The notes below the pieces were generated by a model. The model did no database searches and was not told where the DNA came from. It saw nothing but the letters and a program-made list of their open reading frames with translations. The position numbers were made by a program, and so were the translations under genes. A DNA stretch of 5,952 bases from Flemingiibacterium sp045649205 (GTDB lineage Bacteria; Bacillota; Clostridia; Oscillospirales; CAG-272), in contig JAZRPJ010000223.1 of the NCBI GenBank assembly GCA_045649205.1, forward strand, positions 1-5,952, given 5' to 3'. Shown here one piece after another: positions 1 to 5,505 of this stretch (its first letter is position 1; each line of letters opens with the position of its first letter).

Positions 1-363
1 GATGATTATTCGAACGATGAGGGCGAGGCCGTTGAAGGAGAGATATCCTTCGATTCGGTTGTGGATGATACCCCTGCAGTCTCCGAGCCTGTGACCACTG
101 AGCTGTCTAATGCCAGCGTCGATACGGAAAACGAAAGCTTCTTCTCCGCTCTGTCGAAAAAGCCGCATCTTGCCGAGCTTTTGAAAGCAACCGCAAACGG
201 CAAAAGCTTTAAAGCTCTATGCCGAGAAGCAGGTATATTTGCTGACGACGCGGCGCGCGAGATAAACGAGATCGCCATGGAATATATCGGCGACGTAGTG
301 CTTGAGTCAGACGGCTCCGACTATATATTCGTGGAAGACTACGCAGACGAAATAAACTTGTAA
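1..363 (+). CDS. C-terminal fragment of a TerB-C-domain-like protein (5' end outside window)
   Basis: The frame is open from base 1 to a TAA stop at 361-363, so the start lies upstream and only the last 120 residues are visible. A GTG at 61 could be read as a start, but it has no ribosome binding site and the frame is open before it. The first ~50 residues are acidic and low in complexity (many D, E, S, T), typical of a linker. The remainder is a compact domain with the pattern INEIAMEYIGDVVLE followed by YIFVEDYADEI. That resembles the TerB-C domain, whose members carry an 'INE-A---gD-lie' core near the C-terminus of TerB-N/TerB proteins of unknown biochemical role, historically linked to tellurite or stress resistance. 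The domain name rests on recalled motif similarity only. Coding status is firm; function is tentative. The next gene follows after 34 bases, so co-transcription is possible. Confidence 0.6.
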   Translation, partial: DDYSNDEGEAVEGEISFDSVVDDTPAVSEPVTTELSNASVDTENESFFSALSKKPHLAELLKATANGKSFKALCREAGIFADDAAREINEIAMEYIGDVVLESDGSDYIFVEDYADEINL

Positions 364-397
364 ACTACTGGAATTTATATTTTAAGGATAAAAAGCT

Positions 398-2734
398 ATG
401 AAGATTTTAATGGTAACAATGGCAATGGATATCGGCGGTGCCGAGACACATATTCTTGAGCTGTCAAGAAAGCTTCAAAAGCGAGGAGTAGACGTGAGTG
501 TTGCATCAAACGGCGGCGCTTACGAAGCCGAGCTCGAAAAATGCGGAATCCGTCACGTCAAGATCCCCTGCCACAGTAAAAATCCCATTCATATGAGACG
601 TGCGTACAAGCTTCTGCGCGAGCTTATTCTGCGCGAAAAGTACGACGTTGTACACGCTCACGCAAGAATCCCTGCATTCCTTTGCGCTAAGCTTCACAAA
701 AAGCATCATTTCCGTTTCGTAACCACCGCGCACTGGGTATTTAATCCGGGATTCCCATATAACATCCTCACACGCTGGGGTGAAAGAAGCCTTGCGGTAA
801 GCGACGACATCAAGGCCTATCTTGTTGACAACTATGGTATCCTTCCGGAAAACGTCCGTGTTACCATAAACGGAATCGACCTCGAAAAGTTCTCAAAAGA
901 GACGGATTATTCCGACGTCGCAAAAGAATTCTCACTCGGAGAAGGTAAGACTCGCATAGTTTACGTCAGCCGTATGGATACCGACAGAAGCTATGCGGCG
1001 CATAAGCTTATCGAGATCACACCCGCGCTGTACGAAAAGTTCCCAAATCTTGAAGTAGTCATCGTAGGCGGCGGTAACGATTACGACAATATCGTGTCCG
1101 AAGCAGAGACGGCAAACAAACAGCTCGGCGGCAGAGTGATAATCACCACGGGAAGCCGCACCGATATCAATAAATTTGCCGCATCAGGCGACCTTTTCGT
1201 CGGCGTAAGCCGCGCCGCTCTTGAAGGAATGGCTTGTGAAAAGCCCGCCATCATAGCAGGTAATGGGGGCTATATTGGCATATTTGATGAGGATAAGTTA
1301 GGTGTTTCCATTGACACCAACTTCTGTTGCCGCGGTTGCGAGGAAACCGCCGCTGAAAAGCTTCTCCGTGACGTAACTGCCGTGCTTTCCGCATCAGAGG
1401 AAGAAAAAGTGCGTCTCGGTGCATACTCACGAGAGACTGTAAGACAGCACTACTCAATGGACACCATGTCCGATGACGCTTTGAAACTGTACATTTCCGT
1501 AATCAAGCGTTCTCTTGTAAATGAAGTATCCATAGATGAGATGGAAGACATCGAAAGATATCTCAAGTTCAACCCGCTGTCAGCTAAAAAGAGATCGTCA
1601 GACGTCGTGATCTCCGGCTACTACGGTTTCGGCAACATGGGTGACGACAGCATTCTCGAGACAATTATTGCAAAACTAAAACGTGAAGCCCCGGGCATCG
1701 AAATTTGCGCGCTTACACGCTATCCCCGTGAAAACTGTGAAACATTCGGTGTCAGATGTATCAGCCGTACAAATATTTTTGCTATCATCCGCGAGATGAA
1801 GCACTCAAACGTACTGATATCCGGCGGCGGCAGTCTTTTCCAGGACAGCACAAGCAGTAAGAGCCTCAAGTATTATGCCTTCATCGTAAACCTTGCGAAG
1901 AAGATGGGTATGAAGACATACATCTATTCCAACGGTGTAGGTATGATCTATTCCGACAAAAACAAGCGTCTCACAGCAAAGACCGTAAGCGGCGCAGATC
2001 GCGTTACCGTCAGAGACGTGTCCAGCTTTGAAGAGCTTGTTTCCATCGGTGTTGACAAAAATCACATCGGTCTCAGTGCAGACCCTGCGTTTATGATGGA
2101 GACAAACAAGACATCAGCGAGTGAGGTTATGAAAAAATACGGCATCTCAGGCGACAAGGGATATTTCGTAGTTTCGCTCCGCAGATTCGAGGGTCTTCAG
2201 AAAGCAGCGTATGACGAAAACGTTCTCATTGAAAACGTTCTTGCTTCCTGTGCGGAAACAGCCAAGAAATACTCTCTCCGTCCCGTATTCGTGTCCATGC
2301 AGCCCGCCCTTGACGGTGAGATATCGTATAACGCCTGCCGCGACATGAGAGAAAAATACGGCGTCGACGACGCAGTTGCCATCGCCCCCGAGAACGGCAG
2401 AGAGCTTCTTTGTATACTGAACGGCGGCGAGACAGACAACGGAGCTGTATTCGTATGCTCTATGAGACTCCACACTCTTATTTATGCGTGCCGCGCGGCA
2501 GTACCCGTTATCGGACTTTCACTTGACCCCAAGATCGACGCATTTACCGCATCTATCAAGCATTCCAGACTTTTGAACATCAAAAATTTCAGTGCTGTTG
2601 AAATGAAGGATGCCATGGCATGGGCTGTAGAAAACGTAGACGCTGTAAAAGCTGAGCTTACCGCAGAATCCGAAGGATTCAAGTATCTCGCAGAAGGTGA
2701 CGTAGAGGCTGTTATCGAGCTTTTAGGAGAGTAG
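398..2734 (+). CDS. csaB: Fusion protein: GT4 glycosyltransferase + CsaB-like polysaccharide pyruvyl transferase
   Basis: This 778-residue protein joins two enzymes. Residues 1 to ~380 form a GT4 (GT-B fold) glycosyltransferase: an N-terminal strand with GGAE at 13-16, VVHAHARIPAF near 84-94, NGIDLEKF near 158-165, and the donor-site segment SRAALEGMACEKP with E276. The usual first Glu of the EX7E motif is Val268. Residues ~402-778 match the polysaccharide pyruvyl transferase family: GYYGFGNMGDD (407-417), SGGGSLFQD (475-483), and RLH (690-692), whose His is conserved in CsaB/Pvg1 enzymes. CsaB adds pyruvyl ketals from phosphoenolpyruvate to secondary cell-wall polysaccharide, creating the ligand for SLH domains of S-layer proteins. 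Stand-alone CsaB is about half this size. The start is supported by AAGGAT at 384-389, eight bases before the ATG. The domain assignments are firm; the exact sugar and polymer are not known. The csaB symbol applies to the C-terminal half. Confidence 0.9.
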   Translation: MKILMVTMAMDIGGAETHILELSRKLQKRGVDVSVASNGGAYEAELEKCGIRHVKIPCHSKNPIHMRRAYKLLRELILREKYDVVHAHARIPAFLCAKLHKKHHFRFVTTAHWVFNPGFPYNILTRWGERSLAVSDDIKAYLVDNYGILPENVRVTINGIDLEKFSKETDYSDVAKEFSLGEGKTRIVYVSRMDTDRSYAAHKLIEITPALYEKFPNLEVVIVGGGNDYDNIVSEAETANKQLGGRVIITTGSRTDINKFAASGDLFVGVSRAALEGMACEKPAIIAGNGGYIGIFDEDKLGVSIDTNFCCRGCEETAAEKLLRDVTAVLSASEEEKVRLGAYSRETVRQHYSMDTMSDDALKLYISVIKRSLVNEVSIDEMEDIERYLKFNPLSAKKRSSDVVISGYYGFGNMGDDSILETIIAKLKREAPGIEICALTRYPRENCETFGVRCISRTNIFAIIREMKHSNVLISGGGSLFQDSTSSKSLKYYAFIVNLAKKMGMKTYIYSNGVGMIYSDKNKRLTAKTVSGADRVTVRDVSSFEELVSIGVDKNHIGLSADPAFMMETNKTSASEVMKKYGISGDKGYFVVSLRRFEGLQKAAYDENVLIENVLASCAETAKKYSLRPVFVSMQPALDGEISYNACRDMREKYGVDDAVAIAPENGRELLCILNGGETDNGAVFVCSMRLHTLIYACRAAVPVIGLSLDPKIDAFTASIKHSRLLNIKNFSAVEMKDAMAWAVENVDAVKAELTAESEGFKYLAEGDVEAVIELLGE

Positions 2735-2749
2735 TTCGGAGGATGTCCA

Positions 2750-3352
2750 ATGAAAGATGTAAAAAGCAATGTTGCTAAAAACATAACCGAGCTACGTATT
2801 CTAAATAATATGACTCAGATGGAGCTTGGCGAAAAGTTAAATTATTCTGACAAGACCATTTCGAAATGGGAAAGAGCAGAATCTTCTCCTGACATATCAG
2901 TATTGGTTGAGATGGCAGATATGTTTGGCGTGTCGCTCGATTACCTTGTGAGATCGGAAAACACCGAAGAAGCAGTTATTGAACACAAGACCAATGAGGT
3001 TAAATACAATCGCCGCGCCATTTCGTATATCGCTGAAGGCGGTGTTTGGATCATTGCCATATTTGCATTTATTATTACCACTTTGATTACGGGAAAAATG
3101 TCGTTCCAATGGTTATACCTTATATACACATTGCCGGTCGTTCTGATCGTGAAATTGATCTTTAATTCAATTTGGTTTAACCCCAGACACAACTATCTTA
3201 TTATATCTGCGTTGATGTGGTCGATCTTTGTGGCGATCCACATAACTTTCCTGTATTTCAAGATTGACGTTTCTCTCATTTATTTGTTAGGTGTTGCAGG
3301 ACAGGTAGTAATCGTTATGTGTTCCTTTATTAGCAAACCGCGAATTAAATAG
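2750..3352 (+). CDS. XRE-family transcriptional regulator with four-helix membrane domain
   Basis: A 200-residue protein. Residues 8-68 are a Cro/C1-type helix-turn-helix: NITELRILNNMTQMELGEKL, then the recognition-helix segment YSDKTISKWERAESSPD, then the closing LVEMADMFGVSLDYLV. A polar linker (69-92) leads to four hydrophobic segments at about 97-115, 119-143, 149-171 and 175-194, with a basic tail KPRIK. It is therefore likely a membrane-anchored DNA-binding regulator, a layout common in Clostridia whose signals are mostly unknown. GGAGG at 2738-2742 lies seven bases before the ATG, a strong site. The gene begins 15 bases after the GT4-CsaB stop with no visible promoter or terminator between them, so it is probably expressed by read-through. 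Its target is unknown; it could respond to envelope state, but that is inference. The MITE-like element begins six bases after its stop. Confidence 0.9.
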   Translation: MKDVKSNVAKNITELRILNNMTQMELGEKLNYSDKTISKWERAESSPDISVLVEMADMFGVSLDYLVRSENTEEAVIEHKTNEVKYNRRAISYIAEGGVWIIAIFAFIITTLITGKMSFQWLYLIYTLPVVLIVKLIFNSIWFNPRHNYLIISALMWSIFVAIHITFLYFKIDVSLIYLLGVAGQVVIVMCSFISKPRIK

Positions 3353-3358
3353 TCATGT

Positions 3359-3378
3359 AAAGGGGCTGCCCTATTTAG
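3359..3378 (+). repeat. Left terminal inverted repeat of the MITE-like element
   Basis: AAAGGGGCTG is shared exactly with the right end, then three of the next four bases differ, then ATTTAG matches again. It starts six bases after the stop codon of the XRE gene. Confidence 0.65.
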
Positions 3379-3388
3379 ATGCAGAAGT

Positions 3389-3439
3389 CGCGATTTTGTT
3401 CCCGCCCTGTTACTCGGTACGGTAGAGAGCAAAATCGCG
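3389..3439. repeat. Internal inverted repeat CGCGATTTTG / CAAAATCGCG
   Basis: CGCGATTTTG at 3389-3398 is the exact reverse complement of CAAAATCGCG at 3430-3439, giving a 10-bp stem around a 31-base loop within the left half of the MITE-like element. Confidence 0.6.
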
Positions 3440-3459
3440 GCTAAAAAGACACATAAAAT

Positions 3460-3494
3460 GTAGAAATCCGCCGAAAAAATCGGCGGATTTCTAC
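3460..3494. terminator. Perfect 15-bp stem-loop, possible bidirectional terminator inside the MITE
   Basis: GTAGAAATCCGCCGA (3460-3474) pairs without mismatch with TCGGCGGATTTCTAC (3480-3494) around a five-A loop. On the + strand it is followed by TTTAA and on the minus strand by ATTTTATG, so the U-tracts are short. It could end transcription from the csaB-XRE block or simply be part of the element's own fold. The hairpin is certain from the sequence; terminator activity is inferred and only moderately likely. Confidence 0.4.
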
Positions 3495-3564
3495 TTTAAT
3501 GGCTATTTACTTGCGCTCTCCCCCAGGCTTTGACAATTAATTTCCTCGTGTCTTTTGTTCGGCG

Positions 3565-3584
3565 CTAAATGCGACAGCCCCTTT
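3565..3584 (-). repeat. Right terminal inverted repeat of the MITE-like element
   Basis: Read on the minus strand it gives AAAGGGGCTGTCGCATTTAG, 17 of 20 identical to the left end. The minus strand continues with CGCCGAACAAAAGACAC, part of which pairs with AAAAGACAC at 3444-3452. Confidence 0.65.
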
Positions 3585-3605
3585 TAGTCGATTCTCCGAA
3601 ACAGA

Positions 3606-3633
3606 GAGTCGTAGAGATCCGCTTCTACGGTTC
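3606..3633 (+). other. Potential RNA stem-loop between the MITE and the promoter
   Basis: GAGTCGTAGAG (3606-3616) can pair with TTCTACGGTTC (3623-3633) over 11 positions, three of them G-U, with loop ATCCGC. It lies upstream of the promoter at 3672-3700, so it would not be in that promoter's transcript. No known RNA family is recognised. Confidence 0.3.
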
Positions 3634-3671
3634 AGTTACCAACACGTAGACGGACTTCTCCGATACTTAGG

Positions 3672-3700
3672 TGGACTCAAATCGATTATACAAGTATAAT
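3672..3700 (+). promoter_or_regulatory. Sigma-A-type promoter for the GT8-acyltransferase genes
   Basis: A perfect TATAAT (-10) at 3695-3700 is preceded, with an ideal 17-base spacer, by TGGACT (3672-3677), four of six matches to TTGACA. Transcription would begin near 3707, leaving an untranslated leader of about 36 bases before the ATG at 3743. No operator palindrome overlapping it was evident. Confidence 0.6.
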
Positions 3701-3730
3701 TGGAACGGAATTTATTTTGCGCAACAACAA

Positions 3731-3735
3731 AGGAG
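3731..3735 (+). promoter_or_regulatory. Ribosome binding site fixing the GT8 start
   Basis: AGGAG lies seven bases before ATG 3743. The longer in-frame candidate, GTG at 3671, has no such site and overlaps the -35 element, so it would be upstream of the mRNA start. Confidence 0.8.
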
Positions 3736-3742
3736 TATAAAA

Positions 3743-4669
3743 ATGAACGGAGAGATTCCGATTTTCTTTTCAACCGACGAAAATTACATACCCTATCTTG
3801 ACGTAGCGATTTCCTCGCTTATCGCTAATGCATCGACAGATTATTCTTACAGAATTATCGTTTTGAATACAGGTCTGAAAGGTGAAAGTATCGCTAAAGT
3901 CAAGCTGAATGAATGCCCCGGCTTCGTCATTGATTTTATTGATATTTCAAAACAAATAGAAAACATAAAATCGTACTTTAAGAACGTATACCATTTTTCT
4001 ATCGTTACCTATTACCGACTTTTTATTGCCTCGTTGTTTCCGCAATATGACAAGATCGTATATCTCGATTGTGACCTCATCGTTTTAGGCGACATATCAA
4101 AGCTATACAATACACCGATCGGCGAAAATATTTTAGGGGCAGTTCCCGACCAATACGTTTGCAACACTGAAGAATTCCGCACGTATGCCGAAAAGGCTAT
4201 CGGTGTTGATCCCAATACTTATTTTAATGCGGGTGTTTTAATTATAAGCTTGGAGCAGTTCAGAAAAAATGACATTGAAAATAAATTTATAAATCTTATC
4301 TCCGAATACGATTTCGACCTTCTTGACCCCGACCAAGCATACCTCAATTATCTCTGCTTCGGCAAAACGTATTATTTACCTAACGGTTGGAACAAAGCGC
4401 CTACAGGGACCCCTTGTGAGGGAGAGAAAAATATTGTTCATTACAATCTCTACAAAAAGCCTTGGCAATACGATGACGTGACAGACAGCGAATACTTTTG
4501 GCAATATGCATCAAGTTCTCCGTTCTATGATCAAATCCTCAGGAACAAAGCAGCATTTGGCGAAAACGAAAGGGCTAAAAAAGAAGCGGCTGCAGGAGAA
4601 ATACTTGAACACGCAAAAGCAATCGTTACTTCGGGGCACACCTTTTCAAATACAATTTGCAGGAGATAA
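3743..4669 (+). CDS. GT8-family glycosyltransferase (LgtC/GspA-like)
   Basis: Numbered from ATG 3743, the protein has 308 residues. It opens with IPIFFSTDENYIPYLDVAISSL, the nucleotide-sugar-binding start of family GT8 (retaining GT-A fold enzymes such as LgtC, usually UDP-glucose or UDP-galactose users). The metal-binding DXD is D109-C-D111 within YLDCDLIVLGDI. FNAGVLIISL and DPDQAYLN follow as the usual acceptor-side motifs, and HYNLYKKPWQY with H233 and K239-P240-W241 is the C-terminal metal/diphosphate motif. The catalytic elements all look intact. After ~270 the tail is charged (ENERAKKEAAAGE) and unlike the core. No signal peptide or membrane helix is seen, so it probably acts at the inner face of the membrane. 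It is the first gene of the promoter at 3672-3700, and its stop is five bases from the acyltransferase start. The acceptor is unknown; a lipid or lipid-linked glycan is inferred from the neighbours. Confidence 0.9.
   Translation: MNGEIPIFFSTDENYIPYLDVAISSLIANASTDYSYRIIVLNTGLKGESIAKVKLNECPGFVIDFIDISKQIENIKSYFKNVYHFSIVTYYRLFIASLFPQYDKIVYLDCDLIVLGDISKLYNTPIGENILGAVPDQYVCNTEEFRTYAEKAIGVDPNTYFNAGVLIISLEQFRKNDIENKFINLISEYDFDLLDPDQAYLNYLCFGKTYYLPNGWNKAPTGTPCEGEKNIVHYNLYKKPWQYDDVTDSEYFWQYASSSPFYDQILRNKAAFGENERAKKEAAAGEILEHAKAIVTSGHTFSNTICRR
4661..4665 (+). promoter_or_regulatory. Ribosome binding site fixing the acyltransferase start
   Basis: AGGAG sits inside the last codons of the GT8 gene, nine bases before ATG 4675. 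This supports ATG 4675 over the upstream in-frame TTG at 4657, which has no suitable site. Confidence 0.75.
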
Positions 4670-4674
4670 AGACT

Positions 4675-5505
4675 ATGGAAAAATCGGCACATAAATTAGA
4701 AATTCTAAGGAGAATTGCTGAGCTTGAGAAAAAAGAGTTATGGCATCTTGACGTGGAAGATGACCCTGAAACCTATCCGCTTATGCCGGATAAAATAGAT
4801 TATCTTAACGAAAAATTCTCAAGTAAAATCAAAAATAAGATCGCTAATATTTTCGGCGCGCGTTTCTTCGATAAAATGATCGCTGACAGACAGCTTATCA
4901 TAAAAGAAGTGCGCGGTATCGAAAATTTCACCGCAGTTAAGGGCGGCAAGATCGTCACCTGTAACCACTTCAGCATAAGTGATAACTACGCTGTATGGGT
5001 AGCGCTTCGCGATCACATGGACGGAAAACTTCTTTACAAGGTGATCCGCGAAGGCAACTACACCAATCCGCCAAAGCCTTTCGGACTTTTTATGCGCCAC
5101 TGCAACACCTTACCCCTGTCAAGCCAAAAAGCAACAATGGTAAAGTTTATGAAGGCGTTCGCGGAACTGTTACGCAGAGGTGAAACGATACTTATCTATC
5201 CCGAGCAAGGCATGTGGTGGAATTATCGAAAACCTCGTCCAATGCAGGACGGTGCTTTTTCTCTTGCCGTTCGCAATAAAACACCTATCGTTCCGATCTT
5301 TATCACCATGGAAGACAGCGACGTTTTGGATGGAGACGGATTTTTCGTGCAGGAATATACAATGCATATTCTGCCGGCAATTTACCCTGATGAAAATCTT
5401 TCTCTCAAGGATGCAAAGCAAGACATGAATAACAAAAATTACGAGGCTTGGGTTAAAACTTACGAGGAGTTTTACGGATGCCCTCTACGGTACGGTGAAT
5501 TATGA
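4675..5505 (+). CDS. PlsC-like lysophospholipid / glycolipid acyltransferase
   Basis: From ATG 4675 the protein has 276 residues and belongs to the LPLAT (PlsC) acyltransferase superfamily. The catalytic HX4D motif is NHFSISD, with H98 and D103. The substrate-binding block follows as ILIYPEQGMWW (P176-E177-Q178-G179), where classical PlsC has a PEG-type motif, and then KPRPMQDGAFSLAVRNKTPIVPIFI, the last conserved block. Such enzymes move an acyl chain from acyl-ACP, acyl-CoA or acyl-phosphate to a hydroxyl, typically of lysophosphatidic acid. The YPEQ-MWWNYRKPRP form recalls a Firmicutes subgroup whose acceptor is not established, so 1-acylglycerol-3-phosphate acyltransferase is possible but unproven. 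No clear membrane helix is seen; peripheral membrane association is likely. It starts five bases after the GT8 stop, and its own stop overlaps the next start (ATGA), so the three genes are almost certainly co-translated. Confidence 0.85.
   Translation: MEKSAHKLEILRRIAELEKKELWHLDVEDDPETYPLMPDKIDYLNEKFSSKIKNKIANIFGARFFDKMIADRQLIIKEVRGIENFTAVKGGKIVTCNHFSISDNYAVWVALRDHMDGKLLYKVIREGNYTNPPKPFGLFMRHCNTLPLSSQKATMVKFMKAFAELLRRGETILIYPEQGMWWNYRKPRPMQDGAFSLAVRNKTPIVPIFITMEDSDVLDGDGFFVQEYTMHILPAIYPDENLSLKDAKQDMNNKNYEAWVKTYEEFYGCPLRYGEL

Larger units (their letters stand above)
3359..3584. mobile_element. MITE-like non-autonomous element (~226 bp)
   Basis: The left end AAAGGGGCTGCCCTATTTAG (3359-3378) and the reverse complement of the right end, AAAGGGGCTGTCGCATTTAG (3565-3584), match at 17 of 20 positions, giving terminal inverted repeats around a ~226-base segment with no coding capacity. 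Inside are further nested inverted repeats (3389-3398 with 3430-3439; 3444-3452 with 3548-3556; 3460-3474 with 3480-3494), so a single strand could fold into a long hairpin. Ends reading GGGGCTGTC occur on several Firmicutes insertion sequences, which supports a mobile origin, but no transposase is present and the parent family cannot be named. No certain target-site duplication is seen; TAGTC occurs at 3350-3354 and 3585-3589, but the left copy is four bases away from the repeat end. Confidence 0.6.
3353..3670. other. Gene-free intergenic region, rich in inverted repeats
   Basis: No plausible reading frame with a ribosome binding site was found on either strand here. Most of the interval (3359-3584) is a MITE-like element with terminal inverted repeats. 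The remaining ~85 bases (3585-3670) hold a potential stem-loop at 3606-3633 and a short direct repeat, TTCTCCGA, at 3592-3599 and 3656-3663. The promoter for the downstream glycolipid-type genes starts right at its end. Confidence 0.75.

Noticed and set aside
61..63. GTG as the true start of the first gene
   Set aside because: The frame is open from base 1, the residues before it have the same acidic linker character, and there is no ribosome binding site.
358..381. Promoter directly before the GT4-CsaB gene (TTGTAA and TATATT)
   Set aside because: The spacer would be only 12 bases, too short for a sigma-A promoter.
2147..2784. Minus-strand reading frames of about 90-110 codons opposite the csaB region
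   Set aside because: They overlap a well-supported gene, lack ribosome sites and recognisable motifs, and look like shadows of its codon bias.
3353..3670. tRNA or CRISPR in the repeat-rich intergenic region
   Set aside because: No cloverleaf with a TTC-arm and acceptor pairing could be drawn, and the repeats are inverted and nested rather than direct and regularly spaced.
3660..3685. T-box-like AGGTGGACTC motif before the GT8 gene
   Set aside because: The match to the T-box antiterminator consensus is weak, no specifier stem or terminator follows, and it overlaps a good promoter.
3671..3742. GTG-initiated 24-residue N-terminal extension of the GT8 gene
   Set aside because: No ribosome site precedes the GTG, it overlaps the -35/-10 promoter elements, and ATG 3743 has AGGAG at ideal spacing followed directly by the family's usual N-terminus.
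4657..4674. TTG start giving six extra residues to the PlsC-like protein
   Set aside because: AGGAG at 4661-4665 lies inside this extension and correctly serves ATG 4675.
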